64,000 bases of DNA from Frankia alni ACN14a (GTDB lineage Bacteria; Actinomycetota; Actinomycetes; Frankiales; Frankiaceae), in contig NC_008278.1 in NCBI RefSeq assembly GCF_000058485.1, positions 5,822,962-5,886,961 of the forward strand, given 5' to 3'. The notes below the pieces were generated by a model. The model worked only from the letters and a program-made list of their open reading frames with translations, did not search any database and had not been told where the DNA came from. The number at the start of each line of letters is the position of its first letter. Position 1 is the first letter of the stretch. Position numbers and translations under genes: made by a program. Below, one piece after another: positions 44,330 through 54,096 of this stretch.

Positions 44330-45775
44330 ATGACCGAGCAGACGCCCGACGCAGGTCCCCGCACCCCGCCACGGTCGGCCGGCACCGACCGACGAGTCCT
44401 GGCACCGCTCGCGCTCGCGCAGTTCATCTGCAGCTTCGCCGGGTCGAACATGAATGTGATGATCAACGACATCAGTCGCGACCTCGACACGACCGTCCAG
44501 GCCGTTCAGGTCGTCATCACGGTCTTCCTCCTGGTCATGGCCGCGCTGATGATCCCCGGCGGCAAGCTGACCGACCTGCTGGGCCGCAAACGCTGCTTCC
44601 TCATCGGGCTCGCGGTGTACGGGACAGGGGCCGTGCTCAGCGCCGCTGCGCCAGGTGTGGGCGTGCTGCTCGTCGGCAACTCGATCCTGGAAGGCGTCGG
44701 TACCGCCCTGCTGATCCCCCCGGTCTACATCCTCACCACGTTGCTGTTCACCGACCTCACCGCCCGCGCCCACGCCTTCGGAATGATCATGGCTGCTGGC
44801 GGCCTCGGGGCGGCGGCGGGGCCACTCATCGGCGGCCTGATCACCTCCGCGATCAGCTGGCGCGCGGCCTTCGCCTTCCAGGCCCTGGTCATTGCGCTCA
44901 TCATCGCGCTGAGCCGGTCCGTCCCCGACCCGCTTCCGCCGGACCCGCACCGTCACTTCGACATCCCCGGCGCGGTCCTGTCCGCGGGCGGCCTCACCCT
45001 CGTTGTCATGGGCATCCTCGCCGCCGACGACAGCCTGGCCCGCACGGCCGCCCTCCTGGCCGCCGGCATGCTCGTGCTGGCCGGATTCCTGCACTGGGTG
45101 CGCGTCGAGGAGCGAGCCGGCCGGGAACCGCTGCTGTCCACCAGTCTGTTCCGCAACCGAAACGCGAACCTCGGCCTCGTCACCCAGAACATCCAGTGGC
45201 TGCTGCTCATGGGCTCGTCCTTCACCGTAGCCACGTACCTCCAGGTGGTGCGTGGCTACGACGCCATCAGGACCGGCCTCATCTTCACGGCGGCCACTGT
45301 CGGTCTGCTCGCCTCGTCGCTTGCCGCCGAACGGTTCGCGAAACGTCGCTCCCAGGGCACTCTGATCACGGCCGGGTTCGCCCTGGCCGTCGCCGGAATC
45401 GTCCTCCTGATCGGCCTGGTCGCCGGATCACGCAGCCCGTGGGCGTTCGTTCCCGGGCTGTTGCTGCTCGGTCTCGGCCTCGGCGTGATGCTCACCCCCT
45501 CGGTCAACGTCGTCCAGTCCGCCTTCTCCGAACAACGCCAGGGCGAGATCTCCGGCCTCTCCCGCAGCATCTCGAACCTCGGCTCCTCCTTCGGCACCGC
45601 CATCGCCGGCACCATCCTCGTCGCCGGCCTGACCACGAACGCCTACGCCACCGCCATGGCCACCCTCGCCGTCCTCGGCGTCGTCGGCCTGGTCGTCGCC
45701 GCGCTGATGTCCCGGACCACCTCCGGGGCCGACTCGCCGGCGGGCGGCCGGCCGGAGGTCAACCCGCACGACTGA
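44330..45775 (+). CDS. MFS transporter, DHA2-type (14 helices)
   Basis: This protein has 481 residues with about 14 membrane helices. The A-motif GGKLTDLLGRKRCF follows helix 2, and motif C-like GLGAAAGPLIGGLI lies in helix 5. The family exports drugs and other hydrophobic compounds using the proton gradient. It follows the GH15 gene closely and may be co-transcribed. Cargo cannot be predicted. Confidence 0.9.
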   Translation: MTEQTPDAGPRTPPRSAGTDRRVLAPLALAQFICSFAGSNMNVMINDISRDLDTTVQAVQVVITVFLLVMAALMIPGGKLTDLLGRKRCFLIGLAVYGTGAVLSAAAPGVGVLLVGNSILEGVGTALLIPPVYILTTLLFTDLTARAHAFGMIMAAGGLGAAAGPLIGGLITSAISWRAAFAFQALVIALIIALSRSVPDPLPPDPHRHFDIPGAVLSAGGLTLVVMGILAADDSLARTAALLAAGMLVLAGFLHWVRVEERAGREPLLSTSLFRNRNANLGLVTQNIQWLLLMGSSFTVATYLQVVRGYDAIRTGLIFTAATVGLLASSLAAERFAKRRSQGTLITAGFALAVAGIVLLIGLVAGSRSPWAFVPGLLLLGLGLGVMLTPSVNVVQSAFSEQRQGEISGLSRSISNLGSSFGTAIAGTILVAGLTTNAYATAMATLAVLGVVGLVVAALMSRTTSGADSPAGGRPEVNPHD

Positions 45776-45798
45776 CTGATCTCGCTCGGGGTCGGGGC

Positions 45799-46182
45799 TC
45801 AGGTCAGAACGCGGGACTTCGCTCGCTGGAAATCCTCCTCGCTGATCTCACCATTCCTCCGGAGGTCGACCAGCTTCGCCATGTCGTCGGCAACCCCCTG
45901 GGACTGCACAGCGGACGGCTGGAACCCTTGGTACAAGGCCTGCTGCCGCTGCCGGTTCGCCATTGCCCGCTCACCCATCGAATCGCCACGGGATATGGTG
46001 TAGGCCAGAACGCCCAGAAGCGGGAGGATGATGACGGCGGTCAGCCATCCGGCCTTCCCCCAGCCGGAGAGGTCACTGCTGCGAAAGATGTCTGATATGA
46101 CGACGAAGAGCAGGTACAACCACAGTGTGAGCCCGAAGAACAGCAACATGGTCCAGAAGGCCGACAGGAGCGGATAATCCAT
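45799..46182 (-). CDS. PLDc_N/SHOCT-domain membrane protein
   Basis: This protein has 127 residues. Two helices (LLSAFWTMLLFFGLTLWLYLLFVVI and AGWLTAVIILPLLGVLAYTI) enclose the SSDLSGWGKAGW loop of the PLDc_N domain. The C-terminus DDMAKLVDLRRNGEISEEDFQRAKSRVL is a SHOCT motif. Many actinomycetes have such a protein near stress or envelope genes. It converges with the MFS gene, stops 23 bp apart. Confidence 0.88.
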   Translation of the reverse strand: MDYPLLSAFWTMLLFFGLTLWLYLLFVVISDIFRSSDLSGWGKAGWLTAVIILPLLGVLAYTISRGDSMGERAMANRQRQQALYQGFQPSAVQSQGVADDMAKLVDLRRNGEISEEDFQRAKSRVLT

Positions 46183-46363
46183 GATGAAGCCCCCTTGCGC
46201 AGGTCGAAATCGGATACCAGCGATGTCTCCTTGAAAGACTTACCCGAACTGCGCGTCACCACACGTTTCGCGGTCCTGGCGGGGAGATGAGGGAGAAGCT
46301 GTCCCCGGTGTCGGGGTGGATCGGCGAACAGGTCAGGTGCGTCGACCGTGGCGGACACGGCAA

Positions 46364-47206
46364 TCACTCGGATGAGGATCTCGCGCGTCGCCTGAAGACG
46401 CGGAGGACGGACAGGCCCTGCTCGTTGTACCAACCGCCGACGATCGCCCCTCCGGTAAGAACGACTCCGAACCCGATCAGCCACGAAAGAAACGTGAAAA
46501 TGACTCCGATCTCGCCGTAGTTCCGCTCGTTCTCGACGATCGATTCCGAGAACAGCAGCCGGCTCACCACCCCCAGGCCGGTCAGGCCGATCGTGGTGAA
46601 CACGGCCGTGGGCAGGATTTCCCGCCAGCCCAGCCGCCCGCGGACGAGAATCCAGGTACCGCTCCAGAGCAGCAGTCCCATCGCGGCGACGACAATCAGA
46701 CCCTGGCATACCTGGCCGACTGCCGTGCCGGTGAGCACCGCCCCGGTGGCGGTGGTACCAGCAAGAAAGACGATCAGTCCGGCGAGCCAGACCACCTGAG
46801 CCGGCACCCCGCGCAGGCCGAACGCCGGAATCCGGAAGACCCGCAGGTACACCGACTGCACCGCCCCGGCCAGGCTCAGTCCGCCCAGGGTCAGCCAGAG
46901 CGCGCCGAGGACGGTCCACTCGGACTGGGCGGATCCGCCGCCGCCGCCGTGGGGGGTGAAGAGACGCTCGACAGCCATCGCGGCATCGTGGTTCAGCCCC
47001 ATCCGCCTGATGATGATCTCGGCAGCGCCGCCGGGGCGCAGCGGCGACACCGCCGCCAGCGTGATGAGGAACGGGAAGAACAGCATCAGGATGAGCGCGG
47101 CGAGGGTCATCGCACCGTTGATCAGATCGCTCTCCCGCAACTGGCGGGCCAGGTTCTCCGCCGAGGACCCGCGCCATCTGTCCCGAAACCCGCCACGTGG
47201 CTTCAC
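46364..47206 (-). CDS. YihY/BrkB-family membrane protein
   Basis: From the GTG at 47206, preceded by a G-rich site, the protein has 280 residues and about six helices: GAMTLAALILMLFFPFLITLAA, then pairs around residues 95-160, and a final FLSWLIGFGVVLTGGAIVGGWY. This pattern fits the YihY/virulence factor BrkB family, whose function is uncertain. A GGGGGS turn near residue 80 is low-complexity. It lies 19 bp downstream of the DUF2252 gene, so the two are probably one transcript. Confidence 0.85.
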   Translation of the reverse strand: MKPRGGFRDRWRGSSAENLARQLRESDLINGAMTLAALILMLFFPFLITLAAVSPLRPGGAAEIIIRRMGLNHDAAMAVERLFTPHGGGGGSAQSEWTVLGALWLTLGGLSLAGAVQSVYLRVFRIPAFGLRGVPAQVVWLAGLIVFLAGTTATGAVLTGTAVGQVCQGLIVVAAMGLLLWSGTWILVRGRLGWREILPTAVFTTIGLTGLGVVSRLLFSESIVENERNYGEIGVIFTFLSWLIGFGVVLTGGAIVGGWYNEQGLSVLRVFRRRARSSSE

Positions 47207-47225
47207 GGGTCCCCACCCCCGCCCG

Positions 47226-48674
47226 TCAGCTTGCGGTGCTGATCCGTCCGGACCGCGCGGCCTCGGCGAGCGCCGCGTGATCGCGTTCGTTCTGGTCGGC
47301 GTAGGCCTCGGCGAACCGGGTGATCGCCTGATCGAAGGCGTCTGTGGCGCCGAGGTAGGCCGCGATCGCGACGCGGTCACCCGAGCGGGCGTGGGCCCGG
47401 GCGAGTGTCGCTCCGCACAGCCGCGCGAACAGGGCGAGGCCGTCGGGGTCCAGGCGTTCGGGGACCACGACGCCCTTCCAGTCCTGCAGCTGGCGGACGT
47501 AGAAGTCGCGCCGCCGCCCGTCGATGCCGTCCACCCGCTGCCAGCCGAGGAAGATGTCCCCGACGGCCTGCATCAGACGTTGTCCGGCGACGACCCGCTC
47601 CCCCTGGTTGCCGTACCGGCTCGCGGGCAGGTGATCCGCCAGGACCGACGCCTGCGCCTCCTTGACCTGCAGCAGCAACGGGTCGTCGCGGTCGCGGCCG
47701 AGCAGCAGCGCCACCCAGCAGCGGGTACCCACGCTGCCGACGCCGACGACCTTGCGTGCGACGTCGACGAGCCGGTACTGGGCGAGCAGGAAACGCCGGT
47801 CGTCCACCAGGGTGGCGCCGTACTCGTCGATGATGGTGGTGAGCTGATCCGTCAGCAGGTCGCGCTGCGCTCCGCGGAGCAGTTCGCGGACCGGGACGAG
47901 TAGCGGCGGGTCGGAGACGAAACGCGGCTGACCGTCTGTCACTTCGGTCAACCGGGCGAGGGCCCGCAGCCGGTCGCGGGACCGGGCAGTGGCGGCCGCG
48001 CGAGACAGGCGCCTGGTGTAGCGCCGTCCCAGCACGTCCCCGAGCTGGGCCCGCAGCTGATCCACTTCGATGTGGGCGTACCAGACGTCGAGGTTGGTCA
48101 GGGCCGCGAACCGGCACATCCAGGCGCGGTACGCACCGATCGCCGCGGTGACGGCCGCCCGCCGCCGCACCGGCGCGAACCCGTTACCCCGGCCTGCGAT
48201 GACCAGGCTCGCGGCCAGCCGCTTCACGTCCCATTCCCACGGGCCGGGAAGGGTCTCGTCGAAGTCGTTGATGTCGAACACCAGGTGGCGCTCGGGGGAG
48301 GCGAGCAGACGGAAGTTGAGCATGTGCGCGTCGCCGCAGAGCTGAACGTCGATCCCGGAGACCGGGGTGCCGGCAAGATCCGCCGCCATGACTGCGGCAG
48401 CACCGCGAAAGAACCGGAACGGTGACTCCAGCATGCGCTGGTAGCGCAGGGGGACGAGCTCGGGCAGCCGAGTCTGCGACTGCCGCTCGATCACGTCGAC
48501 CGGATCGGCCCGGCCCGACGTCGGCGCGTACTCGCCGTGGATCCGGCGCGGGGCGAGGCCCCTCGCGCGCTTTCCCCGGGCCGCGCGTTCGGTCGGCGTG
48601 AGCTGTTCGGACCCCGCGGACAGCCGTGGCCGCGAACCGGCCGCGACCGGCGGCGGGCTGAGGACCGCTACCAT
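47226..48674 (-). CDS. DUF2252 family protein (kinase-like fold)
   Basis: This protein has 482 residues, the usual size. Characteristic segments are RYQRMLESPFRFFRGAAAVMAADL, VQLCGDAHMLNFRLLASPERHLVFDINDFDETLPGPWEWDVKRLAASL and RKVVGVGSVGTRCWVALLLGRDRDDPLLLQVKEAQ. CGDAHxxNF and DxNDFDE resemble the catalytic and metal-binding loops of aminoglycoside-phosphotransferase-like kinases, so a kinase fold is likely, with substrate unknown. It heads the pair with the YihY gene. Confidence 0.92.
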   Translation of the reverse strand: MVAVLSPPPVAAGSRPRLSAGSEQLTPTERAARGKRARGLAPRRIHGEYAPTSGRADPVDVIERQSQTRLPELVPLRYQRMLESPFRFFRGAAAVMAADLAGTPVSGIDVQLCGDAHMLNFRLLASPERHLVFDINDFDETLPGPWEWDVKRLAASLVIAGRGNGFAPVRRRAAVTAAIGAYRAWMCRFAALTNLDVWYAHIEVDQLRAQLGDVLGRRYTRRLSRAAATARSRDRLRALARLTEVTDGQPRFVSDPPLLVPVRELLRGAQRDLLTDQLTTIIDEYGATLVDDRRFLLAQYRLVDVARKVVGVGSVGTRCWVALLLGRDRDDPLLLQVKEAQASVLADHLPASRYGNQGERVVAGQRLMQAVGDIFLGWQRVDGIDGRRRDFYVRQLQDWKGVVVPERLDPDGLALFARLCGATLARAHARSGDRVAIAAYLGATDAFDQAITRFAEAYADQNERDHAALAEAARSGRISTAS

Positions 48675-48696
48675 GCTCTGCCTCACACTGTTCCCG

Positions 48697-48771
48697 TTAT
48701 TCTGGATTTCGGCCACTCCGGCCATTCTGGATTCTCGTCACTCCGGCCGTTCCGGGTTCTCGTCACTCCGG
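48697..48771. repeat. 25-bp tandem repeat, 3 copies
   Basis: Imperfect units CCATTCTGGATTCTCGTCACTCCGG are arrayed in the gap between DUF2252 and the carboxymuconolactone-decarboxylase-like gene; the last copies run into the latter's 3' end at 48763. Confidence 0.8.
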
Positions 48772-49110
48772 ATTCTCGTTCAGGATCTCGTCCAGTCCGA
48801 GTGCGCGCAGGACGTTTCCCGCGGCCGACACGACCCGGGCACTTCCGACGATCGGCGCGATGGCGGTGGTCACGCCCTGCGCATCGGCGGCGGTGAGGCC
48901 TGCCTCCTGGGCGGCGGCGAGGTTCATCAGATAGGAAGCGGGCGCCGAGTCCACGGCGACGAGCGCCGCCAGGCGCACGAGATGGTAGGTGCGCTCGTCC
49001 AGGCCCGAGCGCTCAAGCGTGTCCAGGTGCATCTGCACGATCTCTTCGAATACTGGTGCGTCGCCGTGCGCGATCGCGCCGAGCGTCCGCTCAGGAGCCT
49101 GTGTCGTCAT
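48763..49110 (-). CDS. Carboxymuconolactone decarboxylase-like protein
   Basis: From the ATG at 49110, preceded by GGGGAG, the protein has 115 residues. The helical core YHLVRLAALVAVDSAPASYLMNLAAAQEAGLTAADAQGVTTAIAPIVGSARV matches the CMD fold. The CxxC pair of AhpD-type peroxidase reductases is absent, so a redox role like AhpD is unlikely. It may be a small lyase-like or structural member. Confidence 0.8.
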   Translation of the reverse strand: MTTQAPERTLGAIAHGDAPVFEEIVQMHLDTLERSGLDERTYHLVRLAALVAVDSAPASYLMNLAAAQEAGLTAADAQGVTTAIAPIVGSARVVSAAGNVLRALGLDEILNENPE

Positions 49111-49365
49111 TATTCTCCCCTTGCTTCGACCAGATGCGTTTCGAGGAAATTTTCCTCCTGGTTGGCTGCCCGAGGCCGGTGGCTCGCAAACATGCGACGT
49201 CAACGGATCGACGCGAAGGAAGTGGATTTCATTATTTTTCCGGAGTTTCTCGGCGCCGCATTCCCGTCTCGCCGGCCGGCAGCTTATGGTTACTCCTCGC
49301 AGGGAAAGACGCGGCCGCGGGACCGTGGGGGCGGCCGCCCCAGGCACAAAGCAGGAGGGCTCGCC

Positions 49366-50742
49366 ATGGTTGCCAGTGCTGGCGGCGGCTCCGGCAGCCC
49401 GGCGTATTCGGACGACAGGCGCCCCCTGTCCGTCGGCGAGCGGGCGGAGTACGAGCGGCTGCGCAGCGCGCAGGCGGTGCGGCACGACCGGCTACGCACG
49501 GTCGGGGCGTCCCTGCTGGTCCTGCTGGCCGTCGTGCTGGCGCCGTTCGGCGTGGTCGCCGCCTGGGCGGCCACGACGATCTCCGACACGGACCGGTACG
49601 TCGCTACCGTCGCCCCGCTCGCCACCGACCCCGCGGTGCAGAACCTGGTGATCGATCGTCTGACCGACCGAGTCGTCAGTAACGTCGACGTCAGTCAGGT
49701 CACCGCGTCGCTCGACGGCGTCCTCGCGCGAAACGGGGTTCCCCCCGTTGTCGTGGACCACGCCGACACACTGGCCGGCGCGCTGAAGACCGCCCTGACC
49801 AGCGCGGTACATCAGGTGGTGCAGGGAGTGGTCACCAGTGACCAGTTCTCCGCGGTATGGGAGAACGCCAACCGCCGGGCACATGCCGCCGTGGTGAAGG
49901 TTCTCACCGGTAAGGGCGGGCGCGCCGTGCAGGCCAAGGACGACACGATCGTGTTGGACATCGGCCCGGTCGTCGACAGTGTGCAGAAGCGGTTGGCCGA
50001 CGCCGGCTTCGAGAAGGCGAGCAGGATTCCCGACGTCGACCGAGAGATCGTGCTCCTGCGGACGGACAAACTGACCGGGGCTCAGGACGCCCTGCGTCTA
50101 CTCGCCGTCCTCGGCCGCTGGCTGCCGGTCGCGGTCGTGGTACTCGCCGCGCTGGGCGTGTGGCTGGCGCCCTCGCACCGCGCCGGTCTCATGGCCACGG
50201 GCATCGGAATCGGCGTGGCGATGATCGTGCTGCTCGTGGGACTGGCCATCATGCGCCAGGTCTATCTGGACTCCGTCCCGCCCGACACCCAGCCGCGGGA
50301 CGCGGCAGCGGCCATCTACGACACGCTCGTCCGTTTCCTGCGAGACAGCGCGCTCACCTGGCTGACCATAGCCATCATCATCGTGGTCGCTGGCTATCTC
50401 TTCGGGCCGGGACGCGGCGCCCGGGCCGTCCGCTCCGGCGCCGCCCACGCCACCGGCGCCCTCGGTCGGGCCGCGACCCGGGTGGGTGTGCGCACCGGCG
50501 CGGCGGGCCGATGGTTGGCCAGGCATCGCCGCCTCATCAGCGGGATCGTCGTCGGGGCCGGGGCGCTGGCCCTGGCGCTGTGGAACTCTCCGACCCCGTC
50601 AGCGGTCGCCCTCGTCTTGGTGATAGTTCTGTTCACCCTGGTTGCGCTGGGTGTCCTTGCCGCCGCCGGCACGACCCGACCCGGTCCCGAGAGCCCCGAG
50701 GGCAGGCGTTCCGACGGCGTCGTGGGGCCGCCGACCACCTGA
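49366..50742 (+). CDS. Membrane protein of unknown function
   Basis: From the ATG at 49366, preceded by GCAGGAGGG, the protein has 458 residues. One helix near residues 48-70 (ASLLVLLAVVLAPFGVVAAWAA) is followed by a large extracytoplasmic region (DRYVATVAPLATDPAVQNLVIDRLTDRV), then four helices between residues 245 and 440. The architecture is common in actinomycete integral membrane proteins with no assigned function. It converges with the diacylglycerol kinase-like gene. Confidence 0.85.
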   Translation: MVASAGGGSGSPAYSDDRRPLSVGERAEYERLRSAQAVRHDRLRTVGASLLVLLAVVLAPFGVVAAWAATTISDTDRYVATVAPLATDPAVQNLVIDRLTDRVVSNVDVSQVTASLDGVLARNGVPPVVVDHADTLAGALKTALTSAVHQVVQGVVTSDQFSAVWENANRRAHAAVVKVLTGKGGRAVQAKDDTIVLDIGPVVDSVQKRLADAGFEKASRIPDVDREIVLLRTDKLTGAQDALRLLAVLGRWLPVAVVVLAALGVWLAPSHRAGLMATGIGIGVAMIVLLVGLAIMRQVYLDSVPPDTQPRDAAAAIYDTLVRFLRDSALTWLTIAIIIVVAGYLFGPGRGARAVRSGAAHATGALGRAATRVGVRTGAAGRWLARHRRLISGIVVGAGALALALWNSPTPSAVALVLVIVLFTLVALGVLAAAGTTRPGPESPEGRRSDGVVGPPTT

Positions 50743-50769
50743 CACCCACGCCGATACGCACGGCCCGGT

Positions 50770-52122
50770 TCAGGCCGGCGACCGGCCGAAGGCGATGCGG
50801 ACCAGCGCGGGGAACATCCCCCAGACACCCGGCCGCGCGGCCGGGACCCCGGGCGCGTGCAGGGGAATCCGAATGCGTAGAGCCGCCGGAAGCAGGCGGA
50901 GATCCAACGGTGGCGGCAGGCGCAGCGCCTCCCCGTCCACACCGACGCTGACCGGTCGCGCGGAGTCGATGCGCAGGGTGGGGCTGGTCCACTGGTGGAA
51001 ACCGCGGAACCGGCTGATGGCACCCATGGACTCGAGCGCGACGAGGGCGGGCAGGTCGCGAGCGCGATCGACGCGCAACGCCGCCACGCCAAGCCGGCCG
51101 CTGTCGAGCCGGGGGCGGGTACCGAAACCACCAAGGCTGTGCAGCTGGTAGGCGTTGTTCGACACGAGTAGGACGTCCGCGGTCGATCCGGCCTGACCGT
51201 CCGGGCCGGTGAAGCGAAGATCCGGCGGTGCGCGGTCCACGCCCAGCAGGTCGGGCAGCATCGCGGCCGCCGTTCCCATCTTCGCGTCACGGTAGCTGTC
51301 GGACTGCACGATTTCGGCGTAGACGCCCAACGAGACGTTGTTGACGAACACGCGGTCACCGAGCTGACCGAGGTCCACGCGCTGCTCGACGGCGTGGTCG
51401 AACGCGTCGAGCGCCCCCACCACATCCTTCCGGTCGAGGCCAAGGTCAAGGGCGAAGTGGTTACGAGTACCGGCTGGGACGCAGACGAACGCCATCCCGC
51501 GCCGCCGCGCCACGTCCGCGACCAGTGCCTGCGAACCATCGCCGCCCGCCATGCCCACCACGTCGGCTCCGTGGTCGGCGGCGTCCTCGGCGAGGGAACG
51601 GAGATCAGCGTGTTCCGTGAGGGTAACGACCGTGATCCCGCGCCGGGCGGCCTCCTGAGCGAGATGGTGGCGGTCGGCGGCGCCACCCCCGGATCGCGGG
51701 TTCACCAGCAGCACGCCGCGCCGCGCGGCTCCGACCATGAGCCCCTTGGGTCGGTGTCGTCCGAAGGCGCCGCGCGCCGCGGTTCCCGACGTGACGAGCA
51801 GGCCCGCGGTGACCAGCGCGGTGGTCAGGCCGACCACCCCCGCGAAGGCGATCAGGCCGCCGAGTGTCACGGCAGCCACGACAGCCGCGATCAGGCGGCG
51901 CAGCCCCCGTCCGACCAGCGCCGTCCAGCCCGCCACCAACGCGATCGTCACGGCGGCGACCGAAACCGGCAGGGCAATCGGCCGGTCGATCAGCCGGGCA
52001 AGTACAACAGTGACCACCGCGGCGAAGCTCACCAACGCGGCCGAAGCCGCCACCCGCCGGGAGCGGGACACCGACGCTCCCGCCCGCCGCCGCCCCGCCC
52101 GGCGAATGATCCCGAAATGCAC
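50770..52122 (-). CDS. Diacylglycerol kinase-like lipid kinase with N-terminal membrane domain
   Basis: This protein has 450 residues. Four hydrophobic helices occupy residues 25-115. The catalytic domain has LLVNPRSGGGAA, the nucleotide motif VVGMAGGDGSQALVADVA, FVCVPAGTRNHFALDLGL and FVNNVSLGVYAEIV. This order fits the DAGK/sphingosine-kinase fold (DAGK_cat). Lipid substrate is unknown; bacterial relatives phosphorylate diacylglycerol or similar lipids. Confidence 0.9.
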   Translation of the reverse strand: MHFGIIRRAGRRRAGASVSRSRRVAASAALVSFAAVVTVVLARLIDRPIALPVSVAAVTIALVAGWTALVGRGLRRLIAAVVAAVTLGGLIAFAGVVGLTTALVTAGLLVTSGTAARGAFGRHRPKGLMVGAARRGVLLVNPRSGGGAADRHHLAQEAARRGITVVTLTEHADLRSLAEDAADHGADVVGMAGGDGSQALVADVARRRGMAFVCVPAGTRNHFALDLGLDRKDVVGALDAFDHAVEQRVDLGQLGDRVFVNNVSLGVYAEIVQSDSYRDAKMGTAAAMLPDLLGVDRAPPDLRFTGPDGQAGSTADVLLVSNNAYQLHSLGGFGTRPRLDSGRLGVAALRVDRARDLPALVALESMGAISRFRGFHQWTSPTLRIDSARPVSVGVDGEALRLPPPLDLRLLPAALRIRIPLHAPGVPAARPGVWGMFPALVRIAFGRSPA

Positions 52123-52642
52123 GATTACCCATCCTTCCTGGCTTCACAGCCGCCCCGCCGGGATCAGGTTCTCCTCGCGAGGCGTACCCCGTTCAGCCCT
52201 CGGTGTGCCTCCATGACCAGGGGTCCCCCGACCATGCACACGGCGGCGGTTGTGCTGCACCGTGACAGCATCGCTGAGGTGGTGATGCGGGCGTTGACGA
52301 AGAAACCCGCCGACCGCCAGCCCGACGCCCATGCCTTCGCCCTCGACCTGGCCGCCGCCGCTGCCCTCGCCGCTGGGCCGGACAGTACGGCTGTGGAACA
52401 TTCCCTGAACACCGGTTCGGCCGGGTAGGAGACATCGCTGAGGCGGCCGAGCCGGCAGGCTCGATACAGGTAAACGCCCTCGTCGAGCAGGGCCGCCCGG
52501 ACCTGGGGGCGGGGCTGGCGTCAGCGGACAAGACCGTCTCGCCGGCGTCCGCGACGAGCCAAGTCCCGCAGGCGGTCGGATTAGTTTCGCCTTTACCAGC
52601 TCCGGTCGATGCTGGCCGGCACCAGTCTGATGACATGGACGG
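52123..52642. other. Intergenic region with a kinase remnant
   Basis: This 520-bp gap holds the protein-kinase-like fragment at 52234-52428. The remaining sequence shows no gene, and neither divergent promoter is recognisable by eye. Confidence 0.4.
52234..52428 (+). pseudogene. Ser/Thr protein kinase fragment (end of kinase domain)
   Basis: The frame reads HRDSIAEVVMRALTKKPADR, then QPDAHAFALDLAAAAALA, which matches the last helices of Hanks-type kinases (the conserved R in PADR-Q). No catalytic loop or ATP site precedes it, so only the tail of the domain survives. Confidence 0.55.
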
Positions 52643-53533
52643 GTGCCGGCGACGCGATGGGGACCTCGGATCGACGAGCGGTTCGCTCGGCCGCTGCGGC
52701 GCGGGCTGCCCGCGTCGGCCCGGACACCTGGGGTGCGCGTCGTCGAGGCCGCCGGTGCGCTGCTGCGCGTCCGCGACGTCGGACAGGGGCGGACGGTGGT
52801 GTTCGTCGCGGATCCGCCGGTCACCGTGGAGGCGTACAGCGAGGTGATCAGCCGGCTCGCCGGGCGTCACCGGGTGGTCGTCCTCGAACCGCCGGGATTC
52901 GGCTTCTCAACCCCGCCGGCCGGCTTCGACGGCTCCTTCGCCGCGACCGCCCGGGTCGTCGAGGCCTTGCTGACCGACCTCGGCGGCGCGCCGATGGGGC
53001 TGGTGTTTCCCTGCGCGTTCGGCTACCTCGGCCTGGACATCGCCACCCGCCGCCCCGACCTGGTCGACCGTCTCGTGCTCACGCAGGCCCCGAGCTGGGC
53101 ACAGGAGATCGCCTGGCGGGACTCCGTCGCCCGCAGATCGCCGCTGCGCTGGCCGGGGGTCGGCCAGCTCCTCCTGCGGCCGTGCGCGCCGCTGGTCGCC
53201 CGCTCCTGGCTGCGCGCCGCCACAGCCGACGCCACGCTGACCGCCACGCTCGTCCGCCACAGCGACGCCGCGTTCGCCGCGGGGGCGACGTTCGCCCTCG
53301 CCACCGCGTTCCAGACCTACCTCAACGGCCCCGCCCCGACCCTGGCGCCGACCGTCCCGGTCACCCTGCTGTGGGGCGACGCCGACCGGTCCCACCGCGG
53401 CAGCGATCCGCAGACGCTCCGCGACCACGTCCCCTCTGTCCGTATCCACCGGTTGCCCGGGACGGGGCACTTCCCCGAGCTGCAACGCCCAGACGCCCTC
53501 GCCGCCGCCCTGGCCGTTGACGCAACGACGTGA
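52643..53533 (+). CDS. Alpha/beta hydrolase with cysteine at the nucleophile position
   Basis: From the GTG at 52643 the protein has 296 residues. The fold is shown by RHRVVVLEPPGFGFS (oxyanion region), a strand-helix turn LVFPCAFGY in place of the usual G-x-S-x-G, the acid in LLWGDADRSH, and the histidine in PGTGHFPEL. The nucleophile position therefore holds Cys, as in dienelactone hydrolases, and the flanking glycines are also replaced. It may be an active cysteine hydrolase or a catalytically altered member. Confidence 0.85.
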   Translation: MPATRWGPRIDERFARPLRRGLPASARTPGVRVVEAAGALLRVRDVGQGRTVVFVADPPVTVEAYSEVISRLAGRHRVVVLEPPGFGFSTPPAGFDGSFAATARVVEALLTDLGGAPMGLVFPCAFGYLGLDIATRRPDLVDRLVLTQAPSWAQEIAWRDSVARRSPLRWPGVGQLLLRPCAPLVARSWLRAATADATLTATLVRHSDAAFAAGATFALATAFQTYLNGPAPTLAPTVPVTLLWGDADRSHRGSDPQTLRDHVPSVRIHRLPGTGHFPELQRPDALAAALAVDATT

Positions 53534-53716
53534 CACCTCCGCTCATGGCATCCCACTGTCCGCGACAGCCGGAGGGGGCCGTGCCGGAGCCCGCGGTCCA
53601 CGTCCAGCTCGCCCAGGCCGCCGCCACCGCGCTGGACGTGCTGGCGACGCTGCGGGCCTCCCGCACCCCTGCGGGGGTCTGCGGCGGACACCGGGTCGGG
53701 GAAGTTACAGGGCTAG

Positions 53717-53899
53717 TCAGGCCCCCGCGACACCGGCGACGGCCACTAGGACGGCGAATCCAGCCCGGCCGCCGGCGCGCACCGCGGCCGGCAGGTTGGC
53801 CCCGTCGGCGCGATGCAGGATGCCGTTCATCAAGCCGGCAACGACGGAGATGGCGACGATCGCCGTCGCTGCGAGGACGACCGTGAGGCCGATGTGCAC
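53717..53899 (-). CDS. Small membrane protein
   Basis: From the GTG at 53899, seven bases after GGGAG, the protein has 60 residues. One long hydrophobic helix (LTVVLAATAIVAISVVAGLM) is followed by a short loop with HRADGANLPAAVRAGG and a second helix (FAVLVAVAGVAGA). Function is unknown. It is one of three small membrane proteins in this island. Confidence 0.6.
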   Translation of the reverse strand: MHIGLTVVLAATAIVAISVVAGLMNGILHRADGANLPAAVRAGGRAGFAVLVAVAGVAGA

Positions 53900-54096
53900 G
53901 GAGCACTCCCGAGGGGCACGAGGTTGCCCGACGCCTTGATCGCGCCAAGCGCCGCGCTTCCCCCACGGCGCTGCAGATTCTATGAGGTCTCGGCGGGGGC
54001 ATCTTCCCCGGCCACCTAATGGATCTTGCCGGAGACCGGTTGATTTTTGACAGGCCTGAATGCTCTCGCCGGCATCGTCCAATCCCCTCCGCGTGA

